Below are positions 45,288 through 53,373 of a stretch of DNA of 64,000 nucleotides, one piece after another (the first letter of the stretch is position 1; every line of letters starts with the position of its first letter). The notes beneath the pieces were generated by a model. That model did not search any database. It was not told the DNA's origin and saw only the letters and a list, made by a program, of their open reading frames with translations. The stretch lies in the NCBI RefSeq assembly GCF_900109575.1, contig NZ_FOAF01000013.1, positions 1 to 64,000 on the forward strand, read 5' to 3'. The position numbers and the translations under genes were made by a program. Source of the DNA: Olivibacter domesticus (GTDB lineage Bacteria > Bacteroidota > Bacteroidia > Sphingobacteriales > Sphingobacteriaceae).

Positions 45288-46475
45288 TTATTTTACAATT
45301 TCAGTAACCTGACCAGCACCTACTGTTCTACCACCTTCACGGATCGCAAAACGTAGACCTTTTTCCATTGCAATAGCGTTGATCAATTTTACATTGATAG
45401 TAACGTTATCACCTGGCATAACCATTTCTACACCTTCCGCTAAGGTAATTTCACCTGTTACGTCAGTGGTGCGGAAATAGAATTGAGGACGGTATTTGTT
45501 AAAGAATGGTGTGTGACGACCACCTTCTGCTTTTGATAACACGTAAACCTCAGCTTTAAACTCAGTGTGAGGAGTTACACTACCTGGCTTACAGATAACC
45601 ATACCACGACGGATATCAGTTTTCTCAATACCACGTAATAATAAACCTACGTTATCACCAGCTTCACCGTAATCTAATATTTTACGGAACATCTCTACTC
45701 CTGTTACGGTAGATTTCAAATTCTCTGCACCCATACCTAAGATCTCAACTGGATCTCCTGAGTTGATTACACCACGCTCAATACGTCCTGTAGCAACTGT
45801 ACCACGACCGGTGATAGAGAATACATCCTCAATTGGCATTAAGAATGGCAACTCAGTCAAACGTGGAGGAATCGGAATATGGTTATCCACCGCATCCATC
45901 AATTCCATAATTATATCTACCCACTTTGCTTCTCCATTCAATGCACCTAGAGCAGAACCTTTGATTACAGGGATATCATCACCTGGATATTCGTAGAATG
46001 ATAACAACTCACGAATTTCCATCTCTACAAGCTCTAACAACTCTGGATCGTCTACCATGTCTACTTTATTCATGAAAACCACAAGTGCTGGAACACCTAC
46101 CTGACGAGCCAATAAGATGTGCTCGCGTGTTTGAGGCATCGGACCATCAGTTGCTGCTACAACGATGATTGCTCCATCCATCTGTGCTGCACCTGTAACC
46201 ATGTTTTTTACATAGTCAGCGTGACCTGGACAGTCAACGTGAGCATAGTGACGACTAGCAGTTGAGTATTCAACGTGTGCGGTATTGATAGTGATACCAC
46301 GCTCTTTTTCTTCAGGAGCCGAGTCAATTGAATCAAATGAACGCGCTTCTGAAAGACCTTTATCTGCCAAAACTTTGGTAATAGCAGCTGTCGTAGTAGT
46401 TTTACCGTGGTCAACGTGACCGATTGTACCTATATTTAAGTGAGGCTTACTGCGGTCAAATTTCTCTTTTGCCAT
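45288..46475 (-). CDS. tuf: Elongation factor Tu
   Basis: The 395-aa protein has GTPase motifs GHVDHGKT (19-26), DCPGH and NKVD, and domains 2 and 3 ending in [10 protein letters not shown]-Tu delivers aminoacyl-tRNA to the ribosome. Four tRNA genes precede it on the same strand, the order known from E. coli tufB. Only one copy is in the window. Confidence 0.99.
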   Translation of the reverse strand: MAKEKFDRSKPHLNIGTIGHVDHGKTTTTAAITKVLADKGLSEARSFDSIDSAPEEKERGITINTAHVEYSTASRHYAHVDCPGHADYVKNMVTGAAQMDGAIIVVAATDGPMPQTREHILLARQVGVPALVVFMNKVDMVDDPELLELVEMEIRELLSFYEYPGDDIPVIKGSALGALNGEAKWVDIIMELMDAVDNHIPIPPRLTELPFLMPIEDVFSITGRGTVATGRIERGVINSGDPVEILGMGAENLKSTVTGVEMFRKILDYGEAGDNVGLLLRGIEKTDIRRGMVICKPGSVTPHTEFKAEVYVLSKAEGGRHTPFFNKYRPQFYFRTTDVTGEITLAEGVEMVMPGDNVTINVKLINAIAMEKGLRFAIREGGRTVGAGQVTEIVK

Positions 46476-46533
46476 TTTTTATGCGAATTAGTAAGTTAAT
46501 TTTTATTTTGGTTTTTTTTATTTTACACTTACG

Positions 46534-46605
<72 letters not shown>

Positions 46606-46661
46606 TTGTTTGAACAACAAAAAGCTAAAGCCGATACCGGTTTTAACTTCTTGATTCCAAG

Positions 46662-46734
46662 AGCGGAAGACGGGTCTCGAACCCGCAACCTATAGCTTGG
46701 AAGGCTATCGCTCTACCAATTGAGCTACTTCCGC
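46662..46734 (-). tRNA. tRNA-Gly (TCC)
   Basis: Acceptor GCGGAAG pairs with CTTCCGC. Anticodon stem ATAGC/GCTAT, loop CTTCCAA, anticodon TCC. No encoded CCA. Confidence 0.97.
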
Positions 46735-46830
46735 TTATTGTTTAATGATTTTAGACAGCATCTACTCTTACATAGAGACAGAAAAACCATGACAACTCCA
46801 GATTAATCAAAAGATCAATCTAAAATAGAG

Positions 46831-46911
46831 TGGGGGGAGAAGGATTCGAACCTTCGAAGCCGAAGCAACGGATTTACAGTCCGTCCCATTTGACCGCTCT
46901 GGTATCCCCCC
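46831..46911 (-). tRNA. tRNA-Tyr (GTA)
   Basis: Acceptor GGGGGGA pairs with TCCCCCC. Anticodon stem ACGGA/TCCGT, loop CTGTAAA, anticodon GTA. A long variable arm (TTGCTTCGGCTTCGA) makes it 81 nt, as expected for type II tRNA. Confidence 0.97.
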
Positions 46912-46918
46912 AACTTTG

Positions 46919-46991
<73 letters not shown>

Positions 46992-47255
46992 AAATTTTCT
47001 TTGCTAAATAAAAGAACTTTATCCTCAGGAAACCACCTTTCTTCTCAATTCTTAACCCCTGTGTTCCCTTTGGGACTGCAAAGATAGACAAGAAAGTATT
47101 AAATCAAAAAAAAAGTGAAAATATTTATAACAAAAAAAACGCTTAAACAGCAAATAGCTTGTTTATCAGCCAAATATTTTTCTCATACAAACGTCGTGAT
47201 CTCGGTATTCTATTCCTTGTAGGGGTTATTTCAAGAAACCTAAAAATATCCTTAA
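46992..47255. other. Intergenic region upstream of the tRNA-tuf cluster
   Basis: The 260-bp stretch between the first tRNA and the hpf terminator holds the promoter at 47079-47107. The remainder is AT-rich with an A-run near 47106 and shows no gene or clear repeat. A PolyA and T-rich region here could be an UP-type element. Confidence 0.4.
47079..47107 (-). promoter_or_regulatory. Promoter of the tRNA-tuf cluster
   Basis: On the minus strand TTG (47107-47105), 18-bp spacer and TATCTTTG (47086-47079). An upstream run of nine T bases precedes it. It lies about 88 bp before tRNA-Thr. Confidence 0.55.
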
Positions 47256-47288
47256 ATAAAAACCCCCTAAAATTTATTTTAAGGGGTT
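47256..47288 (-). terminator. Intrinsic terminator of hpf
   Basis: AACCCCCTAAAA (47261-47272) and TTTTAAGGGGTT (47277-47288) pair with one bulge; on the minus strand TTTTTATTT follows. It lies 33 bp beyond the hpf stop. Confidence 0.8.
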
Positions 47289-47320
47289 CTGTATTTATAC
47301 TATTAATTCTCTTTAATTCA

Positions 47321-47668
47321 TTAAAAATCTTCTTCTTGGGCCATTACCAATGCCTCCTTCTGATGGGTCACTTTTGCTCTGTTTTTCGTTTTGTACTTAT
47401 TTACTTGCTTACGTAAAGATTCTACTGCTAAATCTGTCGCCTCTTCAAAGCTTTTAGCTTGCCCTTTTGCAAAAAGCTGACCTCCCGGTATATTAAGCTT
47501 GAACTCCGTAATCTTATTTGATTCATCTTCAACATTTTCTAATTTAAGATAGCATTCACCTGCAATAATCTGATCAAAAAATTGATCTAATTTGTCCACA
47601 CGGCGTTGAATAAAGTCTAACAATTTCTTGTCTGCCTTAAATTGAATAGATTGCGTGGTAATGTTCAT
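47321..47668 (-). CDS. hpf: Ribosome hibernation promoting factor (HPF/RaiA family)
   Basis: The 115-aa protein has MNITTQSIQFKADKKLLDFI, DKLDQFFDQIIAGECYLKLE, and a charged C-terminus, giving the short HPF/YfiA fold without the dimerising domain of long HPF. It binds the 30S decoding site in starvation. It lies 14 bp after the xer gene stop and has a perfect AAGGAGG ribosome binding site. Confidence 0.88.
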   Translation of the reverse strand: MNITTQSIQFKADKKLLDFIQRRVDKLDQFFDQIIAGECYLKLENVEDESNKITEFKLNIPGGQLFAKGQAKSFEEATDLAVESLRKQVNKYKTKNRAKVTHQKEALVMAQEEDF

Positions 47669-47673
47669 AATTT

Positions 47674-47680
47674 CCTCCTT
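47674..47680 (-). promoter_or_regulatory. Consensus Shine-Dalgarno for hpf
   Basis: AAGGAGG on the minus strand, 5 nt before the ATG at 47668, within the short gap to the xer gene. Confidence 0.8.
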
Positions 47681-47682
47681 TT

Positions 47683-48564
47683 TTAAGCTTTCGGATGAGC
47701 CTGTTTGTAAATAGATTTTAAACGTTCCATTGAATTGTGGGTATACACCTGTGTGGCCACTAAATTGGCGTGACCCAACAGCTCCTTTATCGCATTCAAA
47801 TCAGCCCCTCTATTCAGCAAAGCTGTAGCAAAACTATGCCTGAGTACGTGAGGGCTTCTTTTTTGCTGAGAAGTTATCAATGATAAATAACTTGTTACTA
47901 CTTTGTAAACCAGTTTTGGATAAACTTGTTCACCTCTATTAGTAACGATTAAAGTTAAGGAATTGTTATCAAAACTTTCAACTTTTTTTAATAATAAATA
48001 TTGCTTGATCAAATCGATCAAATCAGGGAGCAAAGGCACTATTCGTTCCTTATTTCTCTTCCCCAAAATCCGGGCACTCTGTTGGTAAAAATCTATATCG
48101 CTTTCCCTTAAATGGATAAGCTCTGAAAGTCTCATTCCTGTTCCGAACAACATTTCCATTATCAAACGGTCTCGCTGCCCGGCAAAATTTTTGTCAAAAA
48201 TCGCATCATGATCCAAAAGCTCGTCAATCTTTTCCTCTTGAACAACTACGGGTAATTTTTTTGGCGTTTTTAATGCTTTAACTAAGGCTGTAGGATTTTC
48301 ACCGTGCAGCCCTTCACGTTGCAAAAATTTATAATAGCTTCGCAGTGAGGACAACACTCTATTGACAGAAGTAGGGGTCAACTGATGATCCATCAAACTA
48401 GATAGGTAAAACCTAACATCTCTATGTGTAAGTGCTTTAAAATCCATCCCCTCTCCTTCCCAAAATGCAAGATAGGTAGCGATATCTTTTTCATAGGCTT
48501 TTACCGTATGCATTGAGTAGTGCTTTTCGAATTTTAAAAACGATATAAAACGTTCTAAATACAT
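47683..48564 (-). CDS. Tyrosine recombinase, XerC/XerD type
   Basis: The 293-aa protein has the N-terminal SAM-like domain (residues 1-95) and catalytic Arg145 (GMRLSEL), Lys near 169, His239 and Arg242 (HVLRHSF), His265 (LLGHAN) and Tyr274 (TQVYTH). Length fits chromosomal XerC/D that resolve dimers at dif, not phage integrases. It lies upstream of hpf and likely shares its transcript. Which of XerC or XerD it is cannot be told. Confidence 0.9.
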   Translation of the reverse strand: MYLERFISFLKFEKHYSMHTVKAYEKDIATYLAFWEGEGMDFKALTHRDVRFYLSSLMDHQLTPTSVNRVLSSLRSYYKFLQREGLHGENPTALVKALKTPKKLPVVVQEEKIDELLDHDAIFDKNFAGQRDRLIMEMLFGTGMRLSELIHLRESDIDFYQQSARILGKRNKERIVPLLPDLIDLIKQYLLLKKVESFDNNSLTLIVTNRGEQVYPKLVYKVVTSYLSLITSQQKRSPHVLRHSFATALLNRGADLNAIKELLGHANLVATQVYTHNSMERLKSIYKQAHPKA

Positions 48565-48567
48565 ATT

Positions 48568-48720
48568 GGTTATTAGTTACTAGTTATTAGTTATTCGTTA
48601 TCAGTTGTTAATTCAAGTAGCTAACCATCAACGGAAATACTTTTAATCATTACTTGTGAGACCGATTTAACCTTCACTTGCTATAAGCGCTACCCTCTTT
48701 TACTTTTCGCTAAAGATTCA
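48568..48720. repeat. GTTATTAGTTACTAGTTATTAG-type low-complexity region
   Basis: TTATTAGTTACTAGTTATT and ATTCGTTATCAGTTG form the left part and looser ACTTATAACTCATCACTT-like words the right part. It fills the gap between the S24 repressor end and the xer gene start. It is the last member of the family seen in this window. Confidence 0.45.
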
Positions 48721-48751
48721 TCGTTCATCACTTATAACTCATCACTTTCTT

Positions 48752-49459
48752 CTACAACTGATTTCTCGTGATTTTACCCTTCACAATAAAAAGCTTCACA
48801 ATAGCGTGCCGGTCAATTACCGTATCACCCTTAAAACTAGGATTGGAAGCTCTTAATATTAACTTATTTTTATCGTCATGCTCATAAAGCAACTTAACAG
48901 TCACCATATTATTAGCCAATTCATTTGTAACTACTAAATAGGCCTCTCCCCATTGAATTACTTCATGATTCACCACCTCCTTAATGGCAATAATTTCTCC
49001 GCTTGCAAATCGAGGATACATACTATCGCCATATATAGGCAAATAGGCCGTGCAATCATTAAATGGCCTAAAATTAACATAAAATTCGGGCATCTCTTGA
49101 AAAACATCGGGCCCATCAAAGGTCATATCTGTCAATTGAATATTATAATAAGGAACCTCTTCTTTCCGTACCGTTGAATAATTGCTCGTCTTACTACTTT
49201 TTTCTCCTTCTTTTAGATAAGGTTTATTATTGGAAAATATAGGCTCTTCTCCTTTTTCTAGCCATTTGGTATTAATAGAGTGGTGTTTTATAATGTCTTT
49301 TAATAGTCTTTTTCCTATCTTTCTATTACCATTCTCAACAGACGACAGATTACTAACATGCTTTGTTACGGCTCCATAAAACTCAACTAATGTCATATTC
49401 TTGGACAGCCTAGCTTCTTTAAGATATTTTCCAATATTATTCAATTTTGTTTCATCCAT
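48752..49459 (-). CDS. XRE-type regulator with S24 (LexA-like) peptidase domain
   Basis: The 235-aa protein has an N-terminal helix-turn-helix (about residues 8-66: YLKEARLSKNMTLVEFYGAV, NLSSVENGNRKIG) and a C-terminal S24 domain with Ser146 in PIYGDSMYPRFASGE and Lys189 in MVTVKLLYEH. Such proteins repress a target and may self-cleave on RecA activation as CI or LexA do; no clear Ala-Gly or Cys-Gly cleavage site was seen. It is divergent from the unknown gene at 49591, with short direct repeats in the gap that could be operators. Confidence 0.85.
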   Translation of the reverse strand: MDETKLNNIGKYLKEARLSKNMTLVEFYGAVTKHVSNLSSVENGNRKIGKRLLKDIIKHHSINTKWLEKGEEPIFSNNKPYLKEGEKSSKTSNYSTVRKEEVPYYNIQLTDMTFDGPDVFQEMPEFYVNFRPFNDCTAYLPIYGDSMYPRFASGEIIAIKEVVNHEVIQWGEAYLVVTNELANNMVTVKLLYEHDDKNKLILRASNPSFKGDTVIDRHAIVKLFIVKGKITRNQL

Positions 49460-49590
49460 ATATTAAAAAATATTTTTATATCAAAAAAATTTCTTTTTAT
49501 TTTCATTTTACCTACATTTACAACATCAATAAGCAATATACACATAATTCTAGATAGGGATCAAAATTTAAACATTATAAATTAAACATT

Positions 49591-50664
49591 ATGAAAACTA
49601 ATCAATCCCCCACCAATCCCATGCACTTTCGCTATCTCAATGAAGAAGCCATTCAAAATCCTTTGATATTTATTGAAGAATTTTGCCACAACATCACGTC
49701 AATTGAGCTTTTTAGACAAGACCTTTTAACGCTATTTCAGGCAGCCTGTACCCGAAAAATTGATAACAACGGGAAATACTACCTAAACCCTTCAGATTAT
49801 GTCTTTGATTATAAACAATCTATACACGTAATCGAAGCTTTGTGGGCGTTTTTTCATCAATCACCTCAAGATCTTACGTTATCAGAAACTCACCCCTATT
49901 ATCAAAAATCTCAATGGAAGAAAGATCGCATTGACATCGAAAGCAGACTTGCCAGTCCGGTCAAACATTTTCGTAAACTAGAAAACGCAGAAATTAATAA
50001 TATTATGTTTTTCCTACAAGATCTTTTTAATTATCGCGATCTGTCAGAGTGGAGAGAAGTACTCGATGATATGCTATATTATGCCCATGCCGAAGAAGGT
50101 TTAGGCTATGGTTCAGAGATCTGCAGTGAGCTCATTCCTATAATGGATTACCTTGAAAAGATAGCAGAAGCAATTTTTTTAATTGCAGATATAACTATAT
50201 CAAAACAAGAACAAAACAATCCATTCCTCCTGGCAAATTACACCAGCACAATACAACGTGTATCAAAAGAACCTGAGCACTCTACCCCGCCAAACATGAT
50301 AGGCGATTATTCCGAACAATGTCTCGATGATGACAATTTCACGGAAGGATTAGTACAGTACCTAACTACGTATTGGCATCATTTAGAAGTCAGTGCATCA
50401 ACACCTACTTATGGGCCGGTAATGTTATCAGAAGAATTAGAAAAAGAAATCATTACATATTTTGAAACCTTTCATCCAAAATTTCTAACTAGAAATTTTA
50501 GGAGGATTTATCTACACTCTGTTGAACATATTTTCACAAATGGAACGCCTTATTATCATGACGAGCTTTTAAATTTCACCTATCAAATGGATGCCTTATT
50601 TGATCTACTGGAATTGGCGGAAGAAGAAACACAGCATTGGCCTCAAGAAAATCGCCTGAACTAG
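49591..50664 (+). CDS. Protein of unknown function, divergent from S24 repressor
   Basis: The 357-aa protein matches no family I recognise. It is acidic and rich in aromatic and helical segments (NPLIFIEEFCHNITSIELFRQD split, LDDMLYYAHAEEGLGYG, TEGLVQYLTTYWHH), with no signal peptide or membrane span. Two halves with similar helical patterns are possible, ending in DLLELAEEETQHW. The start ATG overlaps the second copy of the direct repeat TTAAACATTAT. Its position next to the S24 regulator suggests control by it. It may be a cytosolic helical protein; no function is claimed. Confidence 0.7.
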   Translation: MKTNQSPTNPMHFRYLNEEAIQNPLIFIEEFCHNITSIELFRQDLLTLFQAACTRKIDNNGKYYLNPSDYVFDYKQSIHVIEALWAFFHQSPQDLTLSETHPYYQKSQWKKDRIDIESRLASPVKHFRKLENAEINNIMFFLQDLFNYRDLSEWREVLDDMLYYAHAEEGLGYGSEICSELIPIMDYLEKIAEAIFLIADITISKQEQNNPFLLANYTSTIQRVSKEPEHSTPPNMIGDYSEQCLDDDNFTEGLVQYLTTYWHHLEVSASTPTYGPVMLSEELEKEIITYFETFHPKFLTRNFRRIYLHSVEHIFTNGTPYYHDELLNFTYQMDALFDLLELAEEETQHWPQENRLN

Positions 50665-50818
50665 CAAGGTATGAAAATCGGTCGTCAACCCAAACAGGGT
50701 CCCTCTATCCCTAGAACTTCTACTTTTTTGAAAATACTGACTATCGGAGAAAGCTCGCATACTCTTTGGCCTTTAACTACGCACCATAAAGCAAAATAAA
50801 TAGGAGCTGCTTTGGACT

Positions 50819-50873
50819 TAATTAGGAGTTTGTTCGGACCTTGTTCGGATAAAAGCGAATAAACTCCTAATTA
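50819..50873. repeat. 13-bp inverted repeat enclosing direct repeat TTGTTCGGA
   Basis: Arms 50819-50831 and 50861-50873 are exactly complementary. The loop contains two TTGTTCGGA copies 11 bp apart. No ORF is inside. It may be a mobile mini-element, or a termination or binding site. Confidence 0.7.
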
Positions 50874-50962
50874 TTTCTGATTAACTCTCCTATTTAATAC
50901 TTTTTAACAGCACAGTTAATACGAATAAGGGGATCAAAAGATGCAAACAGCAGTTATAAAAC

Positions 50963-51000
50963 AAAAAAAGCCATTCGCAAGCTAATGCGAATGGCTTTTT
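50963..51000 (-). terminator. Intrinsic terminator of rpsU
   Basis: AAAAAGCCATTCGC (50965-50978) pairs with GCGAATGGCTTTTT (50987-51000). It lies 18 bp beyond the rpsU stop and reads with a U-run on either strand. Confidence 0.9.
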
Positions 51001-51018
51001 ATGATTGGTATCTAAAAC

Positions 51019-51210
51019 TTAAATCGTATCTTGATTCAACGATTGTTTGTAGATAGCTTTTTTAATTTGAGTACGGCGGGTAACAGATTTTTTCTCGTAA
51101 GCCTGGCGCGAACGAAGCTCTCTTAATACTCCTGTTTTCTCAAATTTCTTCTTAAAACGTTTCAAGGCTTTATCTAACGACTCGCCATCTTTTACATTTA
51201 CGATAATCAT
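51019..51210 (-). CDS. rpsU: 30S ribosomal protein S21
   Basis: The open frame starts at 51261, but [21 protein letters not shown] from the ATG at 51210 is the family start and gives 63 aa. It ends in a basic helix and the tail SLNQDTI. In Bacteroidia bS21, with bS6 and bS18, sequesters the anti-Shine-Dalgarno; rpsU itself is reported to carry a Shine-Dalgarno so that ribosomes lacking bS21 translate it. The AAGGGGGT upstream fits that feedback. Confidence 0.96.
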   Translation of the reverse strand: MIIVNVKDGESLDKALKRFKKKFEKTGVLRELRSRQAYEKKSVTRRTQIKKAIYKQSLNQDTI

Positions 51211-51220
51211 ATTCTTATAT

Positions 51221-51228
51221 ACCCCCTT
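51221..51228 (-). promoter_or_regulatory. Extended Shine-Dalgarno of rpsU
   Basis: AAGGGGGT on the minus strand pairs with the 16S end ACCTCCTT over 8 bases, with one G-U. It lies 10 nt before the ATG at 51210. Confidence 0.75.
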
Positions 51229-51250
51229 TCGTTGATAATTTTTGGGACAA

Positions 51251-51258
51251 CAAAGATA
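51251..51258 (-). promoter_or_regulatory. -7 promoter element for rpsU
   Basis: TATCTTTG on the minus strand, 40 bp before the ATG. A -33 TTG was not found at the usual place; the upstream is a T/A-rich run. Confidence 0.45.
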
Positions 51259-51370
51259 CATCTTTTTTTTAAAAATAAAAATTGAAAATAGACTTCATTA
51301 CGAGCGATCAAAATTGTAAAGACAAATCAGCTATAATTTAGCGCGTTTTGATCTTCGAATCATCACCAAT

Positions 51371-52510
51371 TTAAGGGTTAAGAATACTCGCACGCAAAGC
51401 GAGCGAAGCAATATGGGTATCAGCATAGGTATATTGCACTTCAGCTTTTAAAAACCCGTTCCCCAAAATGATGCCACAGCCTCCTGCAGGTTTGGTTTTT
51501 TCAATTTTGGAATTGAATAAATCAGCATATTCTAAGCTTGTGTTGTCTACCGCGTCTTGAATAAATTCATTATTGATCTTTAACTTAAAAACACCATCAC
51601 TCCCTAAATCGCTATGCTGTCGAACGGCTCCTCCATGCCCATATATTTCAATAAAAGGGTTGATTCGATAATTAAAAAAAAGCAATGCCTGTTGTGTCTG
51701 TGTTTTATGAGAAAGCACTACCCTTGTCCCCTCAGTGCTAAAATAGTCATTATTAAAAGTTAAAAAACGATCACCATTAGGTGTGAATTTTACCTTGTTT
51801 CTCATATAGGAAAGCAAAATATTGACCGTGAAATCAGGATCTTCCTCTTCAGTAAACCATTGCGATAAGCTGTGACGTATGCCACCACCTATGGCAGAAA
51901 TATCTACTTTCCCTTCGTTCAGCCCAACTGCAACAGGCATCACTCTTAGTGAAATCTCCGTACTTTTACCTAAGCCAACGCTTATTTGAGGCATAAGAAA
52001 AGGTGTTACTCCTACCTCTGTTCCAATTCCATCAATCATATTAAAGTTAGCACTTAGATATTCTCCGTTTACCGGATTTACTAACCTGTTATTGGTTGAT
52101 GGATCTAATAAGAAGAGATGCATAGCTCCGCCTTTGGCATCCGTAAACATACCAGGTGTAATCGGCGAGGTATGTATATTTGAACTTTGGTATAAATCAT
52201 TGGCCAATATATAGCGGTTCTCATCATTAATCGGTATGATGGCAGAAGATCCGACTACACTTATAGATATATGTCCTGCTTTTTTTGGGATAGCTCCACC
52301 CTGCCAACCCTGATTCAGAGAAAATCCAAAATTTGAAGAGAACAAATTTGTATAGGCAGCCAAGTAGCTATTTGCAAAACGCTCTAAATCTCTGACCTGA
52401 ATTTCATAATCTTGTATGGTCTGTGCCGCTCCTTTAAATGGGGTAAATAGACCAAATAATAGGATATTAATTACCAACGAACAGGAAAATACTATCGCTT
52501 TTTTATTCAT
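51371..52510 (-). CDS. Outer membrane beta-barrel-like protein (DUF6588-like)
   Basis: The 379-aa protein has a signal peptide (to about residue 30, ending GAAQT) and then a short helix and many amphipathic strands (HISISVVGSSAIIPIND, YTYADTHIASLALRA). The layout resembles the DUF6588 group of Bacteroidota surface proteins, assigned by impression. It overlaps the preceding lipoprotein gene by 8 bp, so the two are translated together and likely form one unit. Confidence 0.6.
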   Translation of the reverse strand: MNKKAIVFSCSLVINILLFGLFTPFKGAAQTIQDYEIQVRDLERFANSYLAAYTNLFSSNFGFSLNQGWQGGAIPKKAGHISISVVGSSAIIPINDENRYILANDLYQSSNIHTSPITPGMFTDAKGGAMHLFLLDPSTNNRLVNPVNGEYLSANFNMIDGIGTEVGVTPFLMPQISVGLGKSTEISLRVMPVAVGLNEGKVDISAIGGGIRHSLSQWFTEEEDPDFTVNILLSYMRNKVKFTPNGDRFLTFNNDYFSTEGTRVVLSHKTQTQQALLFFNYRINPFIEIYGHGGAVRQHSDLGSDGVFKLKINNEFIQDAVDNTSLEYADLFNSKIEKTKPAGGCGIILGNGFLKAEVQYTYADTHIASLALRASILNP

Positions 52511-53345
52511 GATTCAAGGGGATCAAAACTGCATAACCTATTTGTGCATTATTATTTGTTAAACTTATCTTCAGATGATTATAGTCTGATTCAATTACTT
52601 TAAAAGTCAATTGCTTTTTCAGTTCCTCCGAAACAGCTGGTACCGTAATTCGCAATTCCTTTTGATCGTCTCCTTCCAAGGAATAGGTTGCAAAAGCCTC
52701 CGACTTATCGCCAAAAAGCTCGCCAAGAACGCCACAAGCATTTTCACCAGACCCTATTGTAATCTTTACTTTAGCGCCCTTCCCTCCCTTGAAAAATGTA
52801 AACCCCAGTGTTTTTAGACATGCCCATTCTGGTCGGTCACTTACGTCAAATTCATCTTCATCGTATATCTTGTCAATCAGCCAGCTTTTTGTTCCGCCAT
52901 CTTGTAAACCATTTTCTAGAACCAAATGCATATATATTGGAGAAGATTTGACAATATTTTCCAAAGAAGTGTAGTCGTCAAAGCCGGCTGTTACTTCACA
53001 ATTTGTAGAAGAAACCGTTGTTTTACTAAGTTGAGCGATTGCTGCTTGATTAGACCAACTATTGGTTCCATCAGGATAACGAATATCTAAAAAAGGTATG
53101 GCTTGCGTTTGAGACGGCAAAGTTAAACGTAGGTCATTTGCAGAAGAATCGATAATCCCAACAGCGTCCTTTCCCGTCACAAAATTATCTTCGCTGCCGT
53201 AAAGCTTAATATAAGGAGCCTCTTGATAGGTTTCTTGAGGGAGAACATAGGTATAATCCATCAATGCACAAGATTTGTCTCTTTCACAGGCGCTAACAGA
53301 AAACAAAAGCACAATAAAACTTAAAAAGGTAAAAAATCTACTCAT
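52503..53345 (-). CDS. Hypothetical lipoprotein
   Basis: The 280-aa protein has a lipoprotein signal (FIVLLFSVSACERD, Cys20). The rest shows beta-rich stretches and several acidic loops but no family I recognise. It starts 28 bp after the MFS gene and overlaps the barrel gene. The pair lipoprotein plus barrel suggests a surface complex; function unknown. Confidence 0.7.
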   Translation of the reverse strand: MSRFFTFLSFIVLLFSVSACERDKSCALMDYTYVLPQETYQEAPYIKLYGSEDNFVTGKDAVGIIDSSANDLRLTLPSQTQAIPFLDIRYPDGTNSWSNQAAIAQLSKTTVSSTNCEVTAGFDDYTSLENIVKSSPIYMHLVLENGLQDGGTKSWLIDKIYDEDEFDVSDRPEWACLKTLGFTFFKGGKGAKVKITIGSGENACGVLGELFGDKSEAFATYSLEGDDQKELRITVPAVSEELKKQLTFKVIESDYNHLKISLTNNNAQIGYAVLIPLNHE

Positions 53346-53373
53346 AGGGATTTGTTGTTTTTAATTTTATTTT

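Larger units (their letters stand above)
50665..51018. other. 354-bp intergenic region with inverted and direct repeats
   Basis: The region between the unknown gene and rpsU holds a perfect 13-bp inverted repeat, TAATTAGGAGTTT (50819-50831) and AAACTCCTAATTA (50861-50873). Within its loop TTGTTCGGA is repeated directly. It also holds the rpsU terminator at 50963-51000. No gene was found. Confidence 0.6.

Noticed and set aside
47683-50664. Xer recombinase plus S24 repressor as prophage remnant
   Set aside because: No phage structural, lysis or replication gene is near, the recombinase has XerC/D length, and no attachment repeats were seen.
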